Shown: one piece after another, positions 45,573-54,437 of the stretch
Layout of the letters: each line of letters opens with the position of its first letter
How positions within the stretch are numbered: the first letter of the stretch is position 1
Source: DASXMT01 sp963803065
GTDB lineage: Bacteria; Actinomycetota; Acidimicrobiia; Acidimicrobiales; RAAP-2
Direction of reading: 5' to 3'
NCBI GenBank assembly: GCA_963803065.1
Contig: CAWDKW010000009.1
Span: forward strand, 372,001 to 436,000
Length of the DNA stretch: 64,000 nucleotides
Position numbers and translations under genes: made by a program
The notes under the pieces: generated by a model
What the model was told of the DNA's origin: nothing
Database searches by the model: none
The model's input: the letters and a program-made list of their open reading frames with translations, nothing else

Positions 45573-46341
45573 GGATTATGAAGAACAGAGGGGCGAGGAT
45601 CTCTACGAGCAGCTCGCCCGGATCGGCAAGGCGGTCGTGCACCCAAAGCGAATCGAGCTGCTCGACCTGCTCTGCCAGGCCGAGCGCAGCGTGGAGGCAC
45701 TCGCGGCCGCAACGGGACTCAAGCTCACGACCGCTTCGGCGCACCTGCAGGTAATGCGTCAGGCCCGCCTCGTCGAGACCCGGCGGGAGGGAACTCGCGT
45801 CTTCTACCGGGCAGCCGGTGAGGAAGTCTGCCGTTTCGTCGGGGCCCTCAACGACCTCGCCCGGACGCGCCTCGCCGAGGTCGACCAGATCCTCCGCTCG
45901 CTCGGCACCGACGCCGCAGGCACCGAGCGGGTCAGCCGGGGCGAGCTCCTCGCGCGTGTCCGCGCTGGGGAGGTCGTCGTGCTGGACGTGCGGCCCGAGG
46001 AGGAGTACACGGCCGGGCATGTCCCCGGCGCGCGCTCGCTCCCCCTGGAGCACCTCGAGGCCCGTCTCGACGAGCTCGACCCCGACCTCGAGGTCGTCGC
46101 CTACTGCCGCGGGCCGCTCTGCCTCCTCGCCCCAACGGCGGTCACGGTCCTGCGCGCCCGGGGACGCCGTGCGCGCTGCTTAGAGGACGGGCTGCCCGAA
46201 TGGCGCCAGGCCGGCTTCCCTGTCGAGGGCGGGGTCGACGACGGCCCAATAGACAGCAGCTCCGCTACTTCCGCTACCCGTCGCTCACGCCACGCCAGGC
46301 CAGGCCAGGCCAGGCCAGGCGATCGTCACACGCCAGCGTGA
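45571..46341 (+). CDS. ArsR-family regulator fused to rhodanese domain
   Basis: The 256-residue protein has an N-terminal winged helix (about 15-95: VHPKRIELLDLLCQAERSVE, TTASAHLQVMRQARLV) and a rhodanese domain (about 120-215: VVLDVRPEEEYTAGHVPGA) with the active cysteine in AYCRGPLC. It probably senses or handles persulfide sulfur. The C-terminal 40 residues are low-complexity and include a repeat-encoded ARPGQARPGD. It heads a sulfur module with DsrE and an SQR-like gene. Confidence 0.87.
   Translation: MDYEEQRGEDLYEQLARIGKAVVHPKRIELLDLLCQAERSVEALAAATGLKLTTASAHLQVMRQARLVETRREGTRVFYRAAGEEVCRFVGALNDLARTRLAEVDQILRSLGTDAAGTERVSRGELLARVRAGEVVVLDVRPEEEYTAGHVPGARSLPLEHLEARLDELDPDLEVVAYCRGPLCLLAPTAVTVLRARGRRARCLEDGLPEWRQAGFPVEGGVDDGPIDSSSATSATRRSRHARPGQARPGDRHTPA
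46294..46318. repeat. 5-bp tandem repeat, five copies
   Basis: GCCAG is repeated five times inside the 3' end of the ArsR-rhodanese gene and codes for an Ala/Arg/Pro/Gly-rich tail. Loss or gain of a unit would shift the frame. Confidence 0.85.
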
Positions 46342-46357
46342 GCAAAGGAAACCAACG

Positions 46358-46708
46358 ATGAAGATCTTCGTCGTCTTGAACGACCCGCCCTATGGCACCG
46401 AACGCTCCTACAACGGCCTCCGCCTCGCCGGCTCGCTGGCTCGGCGCGAGGGCGTCGAAGTGCGGGTGTTCCTCTTCGGGGACGCCGTGGGCTGCGCGCT
46501 CGGGAACCAGAAGCTGCCCGACGGCTATTGCCACCTCGACCGCATGGTCACTGCCGTCGTCCGCCATGGCGGGGAGATCGGTTGCTGCGGCACCTGCATG
46601 GACGCCCGGGGCTTCACCGACGAGATGCTTGTCGAGGGCGCCCTGCGCTCCACCTTGGAGGAGGCTACCGACTGGACGATCTGGGCCGACAAGGTAGTGA
46701 CGCTTTGA
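46358..46708 (+). CDS. DsrE-family sulfur-relay protein
   Basis: The 116-residue protein is a DsrE/DsrF-like member (MKIFVVLNDPPYGTERSYNG). The GEIGCCGTCMDARG segment carries three cysteines that could bind persulfide. Such proteins shuttle sulfane sulfur between enzymes. It is 16 bp after the rhodanese regulator and overlaps the SQR-like gene start by 4 bp, which fits a sulfide-handling operon. Confidence 0.87.
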   Translation: MKIFVVLNDPPYGTERSYNGLRLAGSLARREGVEVRVFLFGDAVGCALGNQKLPDGYCHLDRMVTAVVRHGGEIGCCGTCMDARGFTDEMLVEGALRSTLEEATDWTIWADKVVTL

Positions 46709-47924
46709 GCGGCCGGGTGCGCATCGTCATCGTCGGCGGCTCCTTCGGAGGCCTGACCGCCGCCTACGAGCCCGCCGGCGCCTCTCCCCCGAGCGCGCCG
46801 AGATCACCCTTGTCGCCAAGGACGAAGAATTCCGCTTCGTCCCCTCCTTCCCCTGGGTGGCGACCGGACGGCGGCGCCTCGAGCAGATCTCCTTCCCCCT
46901 GACCAGGCCGCTCTCAGCGTGGAGCGTCGACTTCGCGAAGGAGACCGTCACGCACATCGACACCGACGCCAAGGTGGTTACCACCGAGACCGGCGAGCAT
47001 CCTTACGACTTCCTCGTCGTTGCCACTGGGCACCGCAGTGCCAACGAGGCCGTCCCCGGGCTGGGCCCATTCGACGGACCCGCGCACTCGCCGATGTCGG
47101 CCCCCGAGACCGAAGAGCTCGCCCAGGCGATCCGGCGGCTTCTCGCCGAGCCCGGGCCGGTCGTCCTCGGTGCGGCCCCGGGGGCGAGCTGCATCGGTCC
47201 CGTCTACGAGCTCGCCTTCGAGCTCGACCACCTGCTGCGCCGCCGCGGGCTTCGCCACCAGGTGCCGATGACGCTGCTCACCCCCGAGCCATTCCTTGGC
47301 CACATGGGCATGGGCGGGGCCGGCACGATCCGCCAGCTCCTCGAGGTCGCCCTCGAAGAGCGCGACATCGTGTATCGCACCTCGGTCGCGATCACGAGGA
47401 TCACCGGAGATACGGTCGAGACCGCCGACGCCGGACCGAGCCCCTCGGTCTGCTCGATCATCGTCCCTGCCCTCGCCGGCGTCGAGGCAGTGGCCTCAAG
47501 CGACGGCATATCGAACCCGAAGGGCTTCGTGCCCGTCGACAACCACTACCGCCATCCCCACGCCGAAGGTGTCTATGCGGTCGGTGTCGCTGTGGCTCTG
47601 CCCCCGGTCGGAGAGACCCCCGTGCCGGTCAACTTCCCGAAGACCGGACACATGACCGAGCAGATGGCGAAGATCGCCGCCGCCGACCTCGCCGCACGCC
47701 TCGAAGGGCAGGAGGCACCGACTGCCGAGCTGTCGGCCCGCTGCATACTCGACATGGGCGACCGCGGCGCCTACCTCGCCGTCGATCCCGTCCGGCCGCC
47801 GCGCAACCGCATCCCCACGGTCTCCGAGGGCCGCCGCTGGCTGCTCACCAAGATCGCCTTCGAGCGCGCCTACCTCGCCTTCGCCCGGCGCGGCCAGCTG
47901 GTGCCAACCGCTCTCGGCTGGTGA
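46705..47924 (+). pseudogene. sulfide:quinone reductase-like FAD oxidoreductase, frameshifted
   Basis: This FAD-dependent pyridine-nucleotide-type oxidoreductase starts at TTG 46705 (or GTG 46717) with the FAD motif IVGGSFGGLTAAYE. A one-base deletion near 46,772 shifts the frame; the following sequence reads LSPERAEITLVAKDEEFRF and continues in the main frame to 47924, with VATGHRSANEAVPG and FVPVDNHYRHPHAEGVYAVG. It belongs to the SQR/FCSD family; the gene neighbours favour sulfide oxidation to polysulfide with quinone reduction. The frameshift may be a sequencing error. Confidence 0.78.
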
Positions 47925-48125
47925 AGCAGTGAGCGAAACCCAGACCTCGCTCACAGTCGGACCACCTGGCGGATCGTGGCGGCTACCTCGTCGAGGCGGG
48001 CCTTCGATCTTGTGCAATCGAACCGGGTAATCGTTTTTGCCCGACGCGCGACCCGCAAAGAACACTTCACCGAGGTCGCCGACCTTGCCGTGCGCTCGTG
48101 GGCGGCGCGTCTTCGGTGAAGGTCG

Positions 48126-48245
48126 TCATCGCTGGTCTCCGGTGCCCTCCGAGGCTGGGCCACTGGTGTTGACGGTGGAGCGGTCGAGGGTGTCGCGCAG
48201 CCGCTCGTACTCGTCGGCGTCGATCTCGCCGTTCGCCAAGCGCTG
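48126..48245 (-). pseudogene. SHOCT-domain fragment
   Basis: A minus-strand frame encodes QRLANGEIDADEYERLRDTL followed by 19 further residues and a stop. This is the short C-terminal SHOCT domain found at the end of many bacterial membrane proteins. The rest of the host protein is missing, so this is a remnant. Confidence 0.5.
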
Positions 48246-48266
48246 ATTTAGTCCTGACCCCGAGAG

Positions 48267-48280
48267 GGGACGTTTGGCCC
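48267..48280. promoter_or_regulatory. DosR-like box upstream of the proton ATPase
   Basis: GGGACGTTTGGCCC lies 77 bp before a 30-residue small frame and 284 bp before the P-type ATPase start. The match to the DosR core is strong. Confidence 0.6.
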
Positions 48281-48357
48281 TACCCCCACCCGCACATCAA
48301 GCACAGGCTGATGTGGGAGGTTGTCGACAGATTTGGGCTACTGAAGGGAGGCCACCG

Positions 48358-48450
48358 ATGAGCGAGCTAACGACGCTCCCCGCCCCGCATTGCAAGGTTG
48401 CCAAGATGACCGCCACCGTCAGCGCCGCGTTGGTGAGACACCGTTCGTGA
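48358..48450 (+). CDS. small ORF, 30 aa
   Basis: A 30-residue frame (MSELTTLPAPHCKVAKMTAT...) has GGGAGG 6-7 bp before its ATG and starts 77 bp after a DosR-like box. No family is recognised. It may be a microprotein or leader of the ATPase transcript 115 bp downstream. Confidence 0.4.
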   Translation: MSELTTLPAPHCKVAKMTATVSAALVRHRS

Positions 48451-48564
48451 GTGACAGGGTCGAGTACACCGCTGAGGGACCATGCTGGTCATTCGAGTGA
48501 CACCCGTGATCGGGACAATTCGATGGCCGCTGTCCGGCGCGCCTGGCGCAGACCTGCCTAGAGC

Positions 48565-51082
48565 ATGACCACCGTGGAACCGAGCAGCGCCCCTGACTCC
48601 AAGCCGGGAACGAAGCCCGATGCGGACGACGACCTCGGATCGCTGCCTCTGGCGGAGGTGGAAGAGCGGTTGGGGTCGTCCCTGGACGGCCTCACTCAGG
48701 AAGAGGCCCAGGAGCGGCTGACCCGCTACGGTCCGAACGAGATCGAGGAGAAGGAGGTCAATGCTCTCCTCGCGCTGCTGACCTACTTCTGGGGTCCCAT
48801 CCCCTGGATGATCGAAATCGCAGTGATCCTGTCTGGTGTGCTCCAGCACTGGCCGGACTTCTTCATCATCCTTGTCCTGCTCCTCGCCAACGCCGGAATC
48901 GGCTTCTGGGAAGAGCGCCAGGCGGGCCGGGCCATTGCCGCCCTGAAGGCGGAGCTGGCGATCAAGGCTCGGGTGAAACGTGACGGCAAGTGGATCACCC
49001 CGCCTGCGCGTGAGTTGGTACCCGGTGACGTCATCCGCCTGCGCCTCGGTGACATCGTGCCTGCCGATGCGCGCTTGTTGGAGGGCGACCCGATCGAAGT
49101 GGACCAATCTGCCCTGACCGGAGAGTCGCTGCCCGCCACCCGCAGCGCCGGAGAGGCAGTGTTCTCCGCTTCGATCATCCGGCAGGGTGAGATCGGCGCC
49201 TTGGTCTATGCCACGGGCGCCGACACCTACTTCGGCAAGACGGCAGAGTTGGTGCAAGAAGCGCAAACCGTCAGCCACTTTCAACGGGCGGTGCTGAAGA
49301 TCGGCACGTTCCTGATCATCCTGGCGGTGACACTGGTGGCGGTGATCACCGTCATCTCGGTCGTTCGTGGCGATCCGGTCTTCACCACGCTGCAGTTCGC
49401 CTTGGTCTTGACCGTGGCCGCAATTCCCGTAGCGATGCCGACGGTGCTGTCGGTGACCATGGCGGTCGGGGCGCGCCTGCTCGCCACGAAGAAGGCCATT
49501 GTCAGCCGATTGGTCGCCATCGAGGAACTGGCGGGCGTTGACGTGCTCTGCACGGACAAGACCGGCACCCTGACCCAGAACAAGCTGACCCTGGGCGATC
49601 CCTTCGCCGTCGATGATGTCCCGGTCGGACAAGTCATCCTCAATGCGGCGCTGGCATCGCGCGCCGATGATGCCGACCCTATCGATCTGGCCGTTCTGGG
49701 CGGCCTGACGAGCGACCAAAAGTTACGGGGCTATCAAGTCGTCCATTTCCAGCCGTTCGATGCGGTACGCAAATGCACTGAGGCGGCCGTGACCGGCGCC
49801 GACGGGACCGGGTTCAAAGTAACGAAGGGTGCCCCCCAGGTGATCCTGGAACTTTCAGACAACGCCCCGGAGGTGAGGGCAGGCGTCGACAGGGCGGTCA
49901 ACGAATTCGCCAAACGTGGCTTCCGCTCGTTGGGCGTGGCCCGGGCCGAAGCGGAAGGCCCCTGGCGGTTCATTGGCGTGTTGCCGCTGTTCGACCCGCC
50001 ACGGGCAGATGCCAAGGCAACCATCGCCACCGCACGCCAGATGGGCGTGGACGTGAAGATGGTCACGGGCGATGCTCTGGCCATCGCCCAGGAAACCGCC
50101 AAGACCCTCGGGATGGGCACCGTCATTGTTGATGCTGCCGGGCTGGGCGACGTCAAGAGCGAAGAGACGGCAGCGACGGGTCTGTCCATCGAGAAGGCCG
50201 ACGGGTTCGCCCAGGTGTTCCCCGAGCACAAATTTCATATCGTCGACGTCTTGCAGCAGCGGGGTCATATCGTCGGCATGACGGGCGACGGGGTGAACGA
50301 TGCCCCGGCGCTGAAGAAGGCGGACTGCGGCATCGCCGTCTCGGACGCGACCGATGCAGCGCGCGCAGCGGCCTCCATGGTGCTGACCACCCCAGGGCTA
50401 TCGGTGATCATCGACGCCATCAAAGAGAGCCGGAAGAATTTTCCAGCGGATGAACAGCTATGCGATCTATCGCATCGCCGAGACGCTCCGGGTGCTGGTG
50501 TTCATCACGCTGGTGATCTTGATCTTCAACTTCTTCCCCGTGACCGCGATACAGATCGTGATGCTGGCGCTGCTCAACGACGGAGCGATCCTGTCCATCG
50601 CCTACGACAACGTTCGCTACAAGGATCAGCCCGAGGCCTGGGATATGCGGCTCGTGCTCGGGATCGCCACGGTTCTCGGCGTGGTCGGCCCGGTGGCCGC
50701 GTTCGGTCTCTTCTCCCTGGGCGACAAAGTGTTCCACCTCGACCATGCACACCTTCAGACCCTCATGTACCTCACGCTGTCCGTCGCTGGACATCTGACG
50801 ATCTTCCTCGCCCGTACCCGCGGCCCGTTCTGGTCGATACGCCCTGCCCGGATTCTTTTGCTGGCCGTACTTGGCACCCAGATCCTGGCTACCTTCATCG
50901 CGGTATACGGGGTCTTTATGACGCCCATCGGTTGGGGCTATGCAGGCTTCGTCTGGGGCTACGCCCTGGCATGGTTCCTCGTGACCGACCGGGCGAAGTT
51001 GCTGGCGTATCGGATTCTCGATCCAGTCAGGGCCGAGACCCCATCCGATGTGACACCGAAGCTGGCTAGCGCAAGCCCATGA
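48565..51082 (+). pseudogene. plasma-membrane proton-efflux P-type ATPase, one frameshift
   Basis: This is a P3A-type proton pump. Key motifs are ALTGESLPATR, CTDKTGTLTQNKLTL and MTGDGVNDAPALKK. The reading frame runs intact for about 620 codons, then one extra base near 50,440 (in AAGAATTTT) shifts it; the continuation SYAIYRIAETLRVLVF and the C-terminal transmembrane helices read in another frame to 51082. With the extra base removed the protein would be about 838 residues, normal for the family. A single sequencing error is plausible. A DosR-like box lies 284 bp upstream. Confidence 0.85.
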
Positions 51083-51546
51083 GCAGCACCAACGGCAATG
51101 TCAACCTCGTCAGCCGCGGCCAGTGACTTGGGCGAAGCCACTCGCGATTCGGATCGCCGGGCCAGGTCCGACGTGATCGAGAGGGTAACCATCTTCCGGT
51201 CTCGGCTCCGTCCCCGACCTCGTGATCGGCTCCTCGAGACGTCTGGGGCGATGTGCAGCGCCCGATATTCGCGCCGAGTTCCGATTAGGGCAGTTCAGGA
51301 AGCCGAAGACGATCCGCCAGGTTCCGAGAGCCTGCGCATCGTCCGATCAAGAGTGTGGCGCAGATGGTTGCTCGGCGCTCGAAGAAGTGACCTTTGCCTC
51401 TGTGGGCTCGTTGGCCAGATGGTTCAGGATGGGAGTTGTGAGCGAATCGCGATTCTGGAAGGAACGTGGACGACCTCAGCATCTCCCGGAGAACCATCGC
51501 GTGAGTATCCCCTGCGGACGCCGCAGAAGAACCGAAGGAACCTCTT
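51083..51546. other. intergenic region, no gene
   Basis: This 464-bp gap follows the ATPase. A frame covers most of it but its composition (many arginines and serines, no similarity) argues against coding. Nothing else is recognised. Confidence 0.5.
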
Positions 51547-52495
51547 ATGACCGGGCGTGACCTGCAGGTCGTATTTGGGACGGGCCAGGTCGGACTCGCC
51601 CTCGCCGCCCGGCTGGTCAGCTCGGGTAGCCCGGTGCGATCAGTCTCGCGCCACCGGCCGCCCTCGCTCGCCGAGGGTGTCGACTGGCGCAGCGCGGACG
51701 CCAGCGATCCGGAGGCTGCCACCGACGCAGCCAGAGGCGCTTCGGTCATCTACCAATGTCTCAGCGCGCCCTATACCCAGTGGCCCAAGCAGTTCCCGCC
51801 GCTGCAGCGGGCAGTGCTGACCGCTGCCGAGCGCACGGATGCGCTGCTGGTCAGCCTCGAAAACCTCTACGCCTACGGCCCCACCGGTGGCACACCGATG
51901 ACGGAGGACCTTCCACTGAGCGCCACGACCTCGAAGGGCCGCACCCGAGCAGCGATGACCGCCGAGCTGATGGCCGCAGCGCAGAGCGGCCGGGTCCGCA
52001 TCGCCATCGGACGTGCCTCGGACTTCTTCGGCGCCGGGGTTACCGAGTCCACCCTCGGGAACACGGGTCTTCGGCAACGCCGTGGCTGGCAAGCGCGCTG
52101 ATTTCATCGGCGACCCCGATCTGCCCCACACATACAGCTACGTTCCTGATATCGCTGCCGGCCTGGTCGTCCTCGGCACCGACGAGCGAGCTGTCGGCCA
52201 GGTGTGGCACCTCCCCGGCCCAGAGACCGTCACCACGCGAGAAGTGCTGGAACTGATTGCCAGCGAGGTGGGCCATCCGGTCCGGCTCCGCTCAGTGCCC
52301 AAGCTGGTCCTGCACAGCCTCGGACTGGTCAACCCACTGATGCGCGGGTTGGCTGAGATGGCCTACCAATTCGAGGAGCCGTTTGTCCTCGACACCACCA
52401 AGTACGAGTCGACATTCGGCGCGGCCGGCACTTCCCTCGACATTGCCATCAAAGAGACCATCAGCTGGTATCAGAGGCAAAGGAGCGTGAATTGA
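51547..52495 (+). pseudogene. NAD-dependent epimerase/dehydratase-like protein, one frameshift
   Basis: The extended short-chain dehydrogenase starts VVFGTGQVGLALAARL, has the active-site region LENLYAYGPTGGTPM and SKGRTRAAM. One extra base near 52,065 (CTCGGGAACACGG) shifts the frame; the rest reads TRVFGNAVAGKRADFIGDPD to the stop at 52495. Corrected length is about 315 residues. The substrate is not known. An AAGGAA site precedes the ATG. It overlaps the next gene start in a TTGA junction. Confidence 0.82.
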
Positions 52496-53115
52496 CAAAG
52501 TCGGAGATCCAAGAGAGCACCGACCTCAGCCCCGTCGAGGCGTGGTCGCAGCGGGTCAAGCGCGTCGGCGGCTATATCCAACTTGCCTTCGCCGCCTTTT
52601 GGTTGGTGCGCGGCGCCTTCAACCTTCATGGGCAGTCTCGGGGACCATTGTCATTGGCCTTCGTCGCAGTCACCTTGCTTGTCGTCTTGTACGGCATCCG
52701 GGTTACGGCTGGAACCGGTCCGAGGCTCACGAGTCCCGAGGCGAAACGAATCGAGCGATCCGTGACCATCGCGACCGTCATCGAGCTGATCGCAGCGTTC
52801 GTCCTCCCCGTGATCGTCATCGCCGCCGGCCACAGCGACTGGGTGCTCCCGTCTATCGCGATCACCATCGGGCCCCTTTTGTTGTGGCTCGACCACCTGG
52901 TGCACATCCCCCGCTACCGTGCGGTCGGCTGGGCGCTCACCATCGGTCCGGTGGTCCTCGTTGCCACCATGTCGGGCTCCGCACTTGCCGCCACCACCGG
53001 CATTGCGGCCGGCGTGCTCCTTCTAGCGACCGCGGCCGCGGGATTTCACGACCTCGCCGGGCTTCGACCTCCTCGCTCGACAGGCCCAGCCCAGCTCAAC
53101 CCGCATACCCCGTAA
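52492..53115 (+). CDS. four-to-five-helix membrane protein
   Basis: The 207-residue protein starts at TTG 52492, with AAAGGAG about 8 bp upstream, and overlaps the epimerase stop. It has about five hydrophobic helices (IQLAFAAFWLVRGAF; SLAFVAVTLLVVLYGI; VIELIAAFVLPVIVIAAG; IAITIGPLLLWL; GVLLLATAAAG). No family is recognised. It is probably co-transcribed with the epimerase. Confidence 0.65.
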   Translation: MTKSEIQESTDLSPVEAWSQRVKRVGGYIQLAFAAFWLVRGAFNLHGQSRGPLSLAFVAVTLLVVLYGIRVTAGTGPRLTSPEAKRIERSVTIATVIELIAAFVLPVIVIAAGHSDWVLPSIAITIGPLLLWLDHLVHIPRYRAVGWALTIGPVVLVATMSGSALAATTGIAAGVLLLATAAAGFHDLAGLRPPRSTGPAQLNPHTP

Positions 53116-53175
53116 CCGGGATGTGGCTGGACGGCACCCTCATCTTCGGGCCCGCCGTGGATCCTGCCAGCGGTT

Positions 53176-54123
53176 TCACAAGGTTGGGGGTACCAGCGGG
53201 ACCACGTTGAACTCTTCGCGAAGTTCTTCGAGTGGCCGTTCGACGAGTGCCAGATGGTCAAGTTGGCTCAAGTCGACGGTGCACTGAGCGCCGCGTTCGA
53301 GACCCTCCCCGAACAGTTCGGGAGCGCCTTCTCTGTTCAAGGTGGAGACCTTCGCCCGGATGGCCCCGTGGTTGAGGACACCTGTCTCGTGAATCGACAG
53401 GGTGAGCAGGAGCTCGAGCCAGTTGTGGCGGCTGTCATTCGCCGCCCACAGGAAGCCTGAACGGGCGATCTCCCCCGGAGCCGTAGGTTCGTACCCAGTG
53501 ATCACATGGTTCATGTCGTGATTCACATAGTGCGCCGGTAGGTGAACGTCGTCACCGGGCAAGGTGATGTCATTCCGACGATAGAACTCCACGTAAGCGT
53601 GACCGAGCGTACCCACGGGCAGATCGTGCAGGGAGCGCAAGCGATTTGCCAACTCGTGGTCCGGCTCGTTCAACCGGAGGTAGTGGTCCCGAAGGGAGAG
53701 CTCGGAGATCTCCGGCAGGATCCCATCGTAGAAGCGCTCCAGGTCCTTCGAGGCTTTGTCTGCACCTTGTTCGAGCGCCTCTCGTGTGGTCTCGAGCTCG
53801 ATGTCGCTCACCTCCATCGCCGAGACGTACTGTTCGACGCTTTCGACCTGCCTCTCGGACTGAGGATGACGACAGAGTTCGAGCGTCATCAGAATCTCGC
53901 AGAAGCGAAGCCGGGTGTCACTGCGGACGAGCGCGGCGGCCACATCGCGCGGGCCAAGGGGTGTCACCTTGGTCATCTCGATATCTGATCGCTTCCACAG
54001 CTGTGAGACAAGTGAGCGGAGAACAGCCAGCTGTTCATTCGTTGGACCGCCGCCGACGTCGATCCCTCCAGCCAGCCCCGCCACAAGTGGATCGACCTCT
54101 TCAGGTTGCACTACAGAGCCCAT
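53176..54123 (-). CDS. COQ4-like protein
   Basis: The 315-residue protein contains the COQ4 zinc motif HDxxH(x11)E: HDMNHVITGYEPTAPGE near residues 200-217. COQ4 family members act in ubiquinone or related quinone and lipid metabolism, and the motif may bind a metal. An N-terminal extension of about 100 residues is helical. The ATG has GAGGGAGA 4-5 bp upstream. Its true substrate in an actinobacterium, which normally makes menaquinone, is unclear. Confidence 0.7.
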   Translation of the reverse strand: MGSVVQPEEVDPLVAGLAGGIDVGGGPTNEQLAVLRSLVSQLWKRSDIEMTKVTPLGPRDVAAALVRSDTRLRFCEILMTLELCRHPQSERQVESVEQYVSAMEVSDIELETTREALEQGADKASKDLERFYDGILPEISELSLRDHYLRLNEPDHELANRLRSLHDLPVGTLGHAYVEFYRRNDITLPGDDVHLPAHYVNHDMNHVITGYEPTAPGEIARSGFLWAANDSRHNWLELLLTLSIHETGVLNHGAIRAKVSTLNREGAPELFGEGLERGAQCTVDLSQLDHLALVERPLEELREEFNVVPLVPPTL

Positions 54124-54437
54124 AGTTCTCCCTCGATGGCAGCTGACCCGGCCAATGCCGTTCTGCTGCCGGGCTACGCCAGTTTAGATACTCCGACAAA
54201 GGGTCCGATAAACACCGCAGTCGGTCTTCGGTGAGGGCCGTCATTGCCCAGCAAGCCGGGTTTCATAGAGACTCGCGGGTCGGCAATCACGGATCGATCG
54301 GGTCGGGGATCACCGATCGACGAATGGAGCGCTGATGCAGTCGCGCCTCGGCGTGGCCGAGTAAGACTTGTCACAACGTTACGGGTTTCGACCTCAAGAG
54401 CAGAGCCAGCCGCGGGTGATTCGAGCTGAGGTGAGTC
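54124..54437. other. intergenic region between divergent genes
   Basis: This 314-bp stretch separates the COQ4-like gene (-) from the iron-binding lipoprotein gene (+). It includes a short segment (54224-54247) that is 21/24 identical to 48109-48132, which on the minus strand encodes MT-TED-like starts. Promoters for both genes must lie here, but none is clear. Confidence 0.45.

Larger units (their letters stand above)
47925..48357. other. intergenic region with remnants and a DosR-like box
   Basis: This 433-bp stretch holds a minus-strand SHOCT fragment (48126-48245), a DosR-like box and a 7-bp inverted repeat (CACATCA/TGATGTG, 48293-48315). No full gene is recognised. Confidence 0.5.

Noticed and set aside
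51098..51550. 150-codon frame between the proton ATPase and epimerase
   Set aside because: Arginine/serine-rich with no similarity and no ribosome site.
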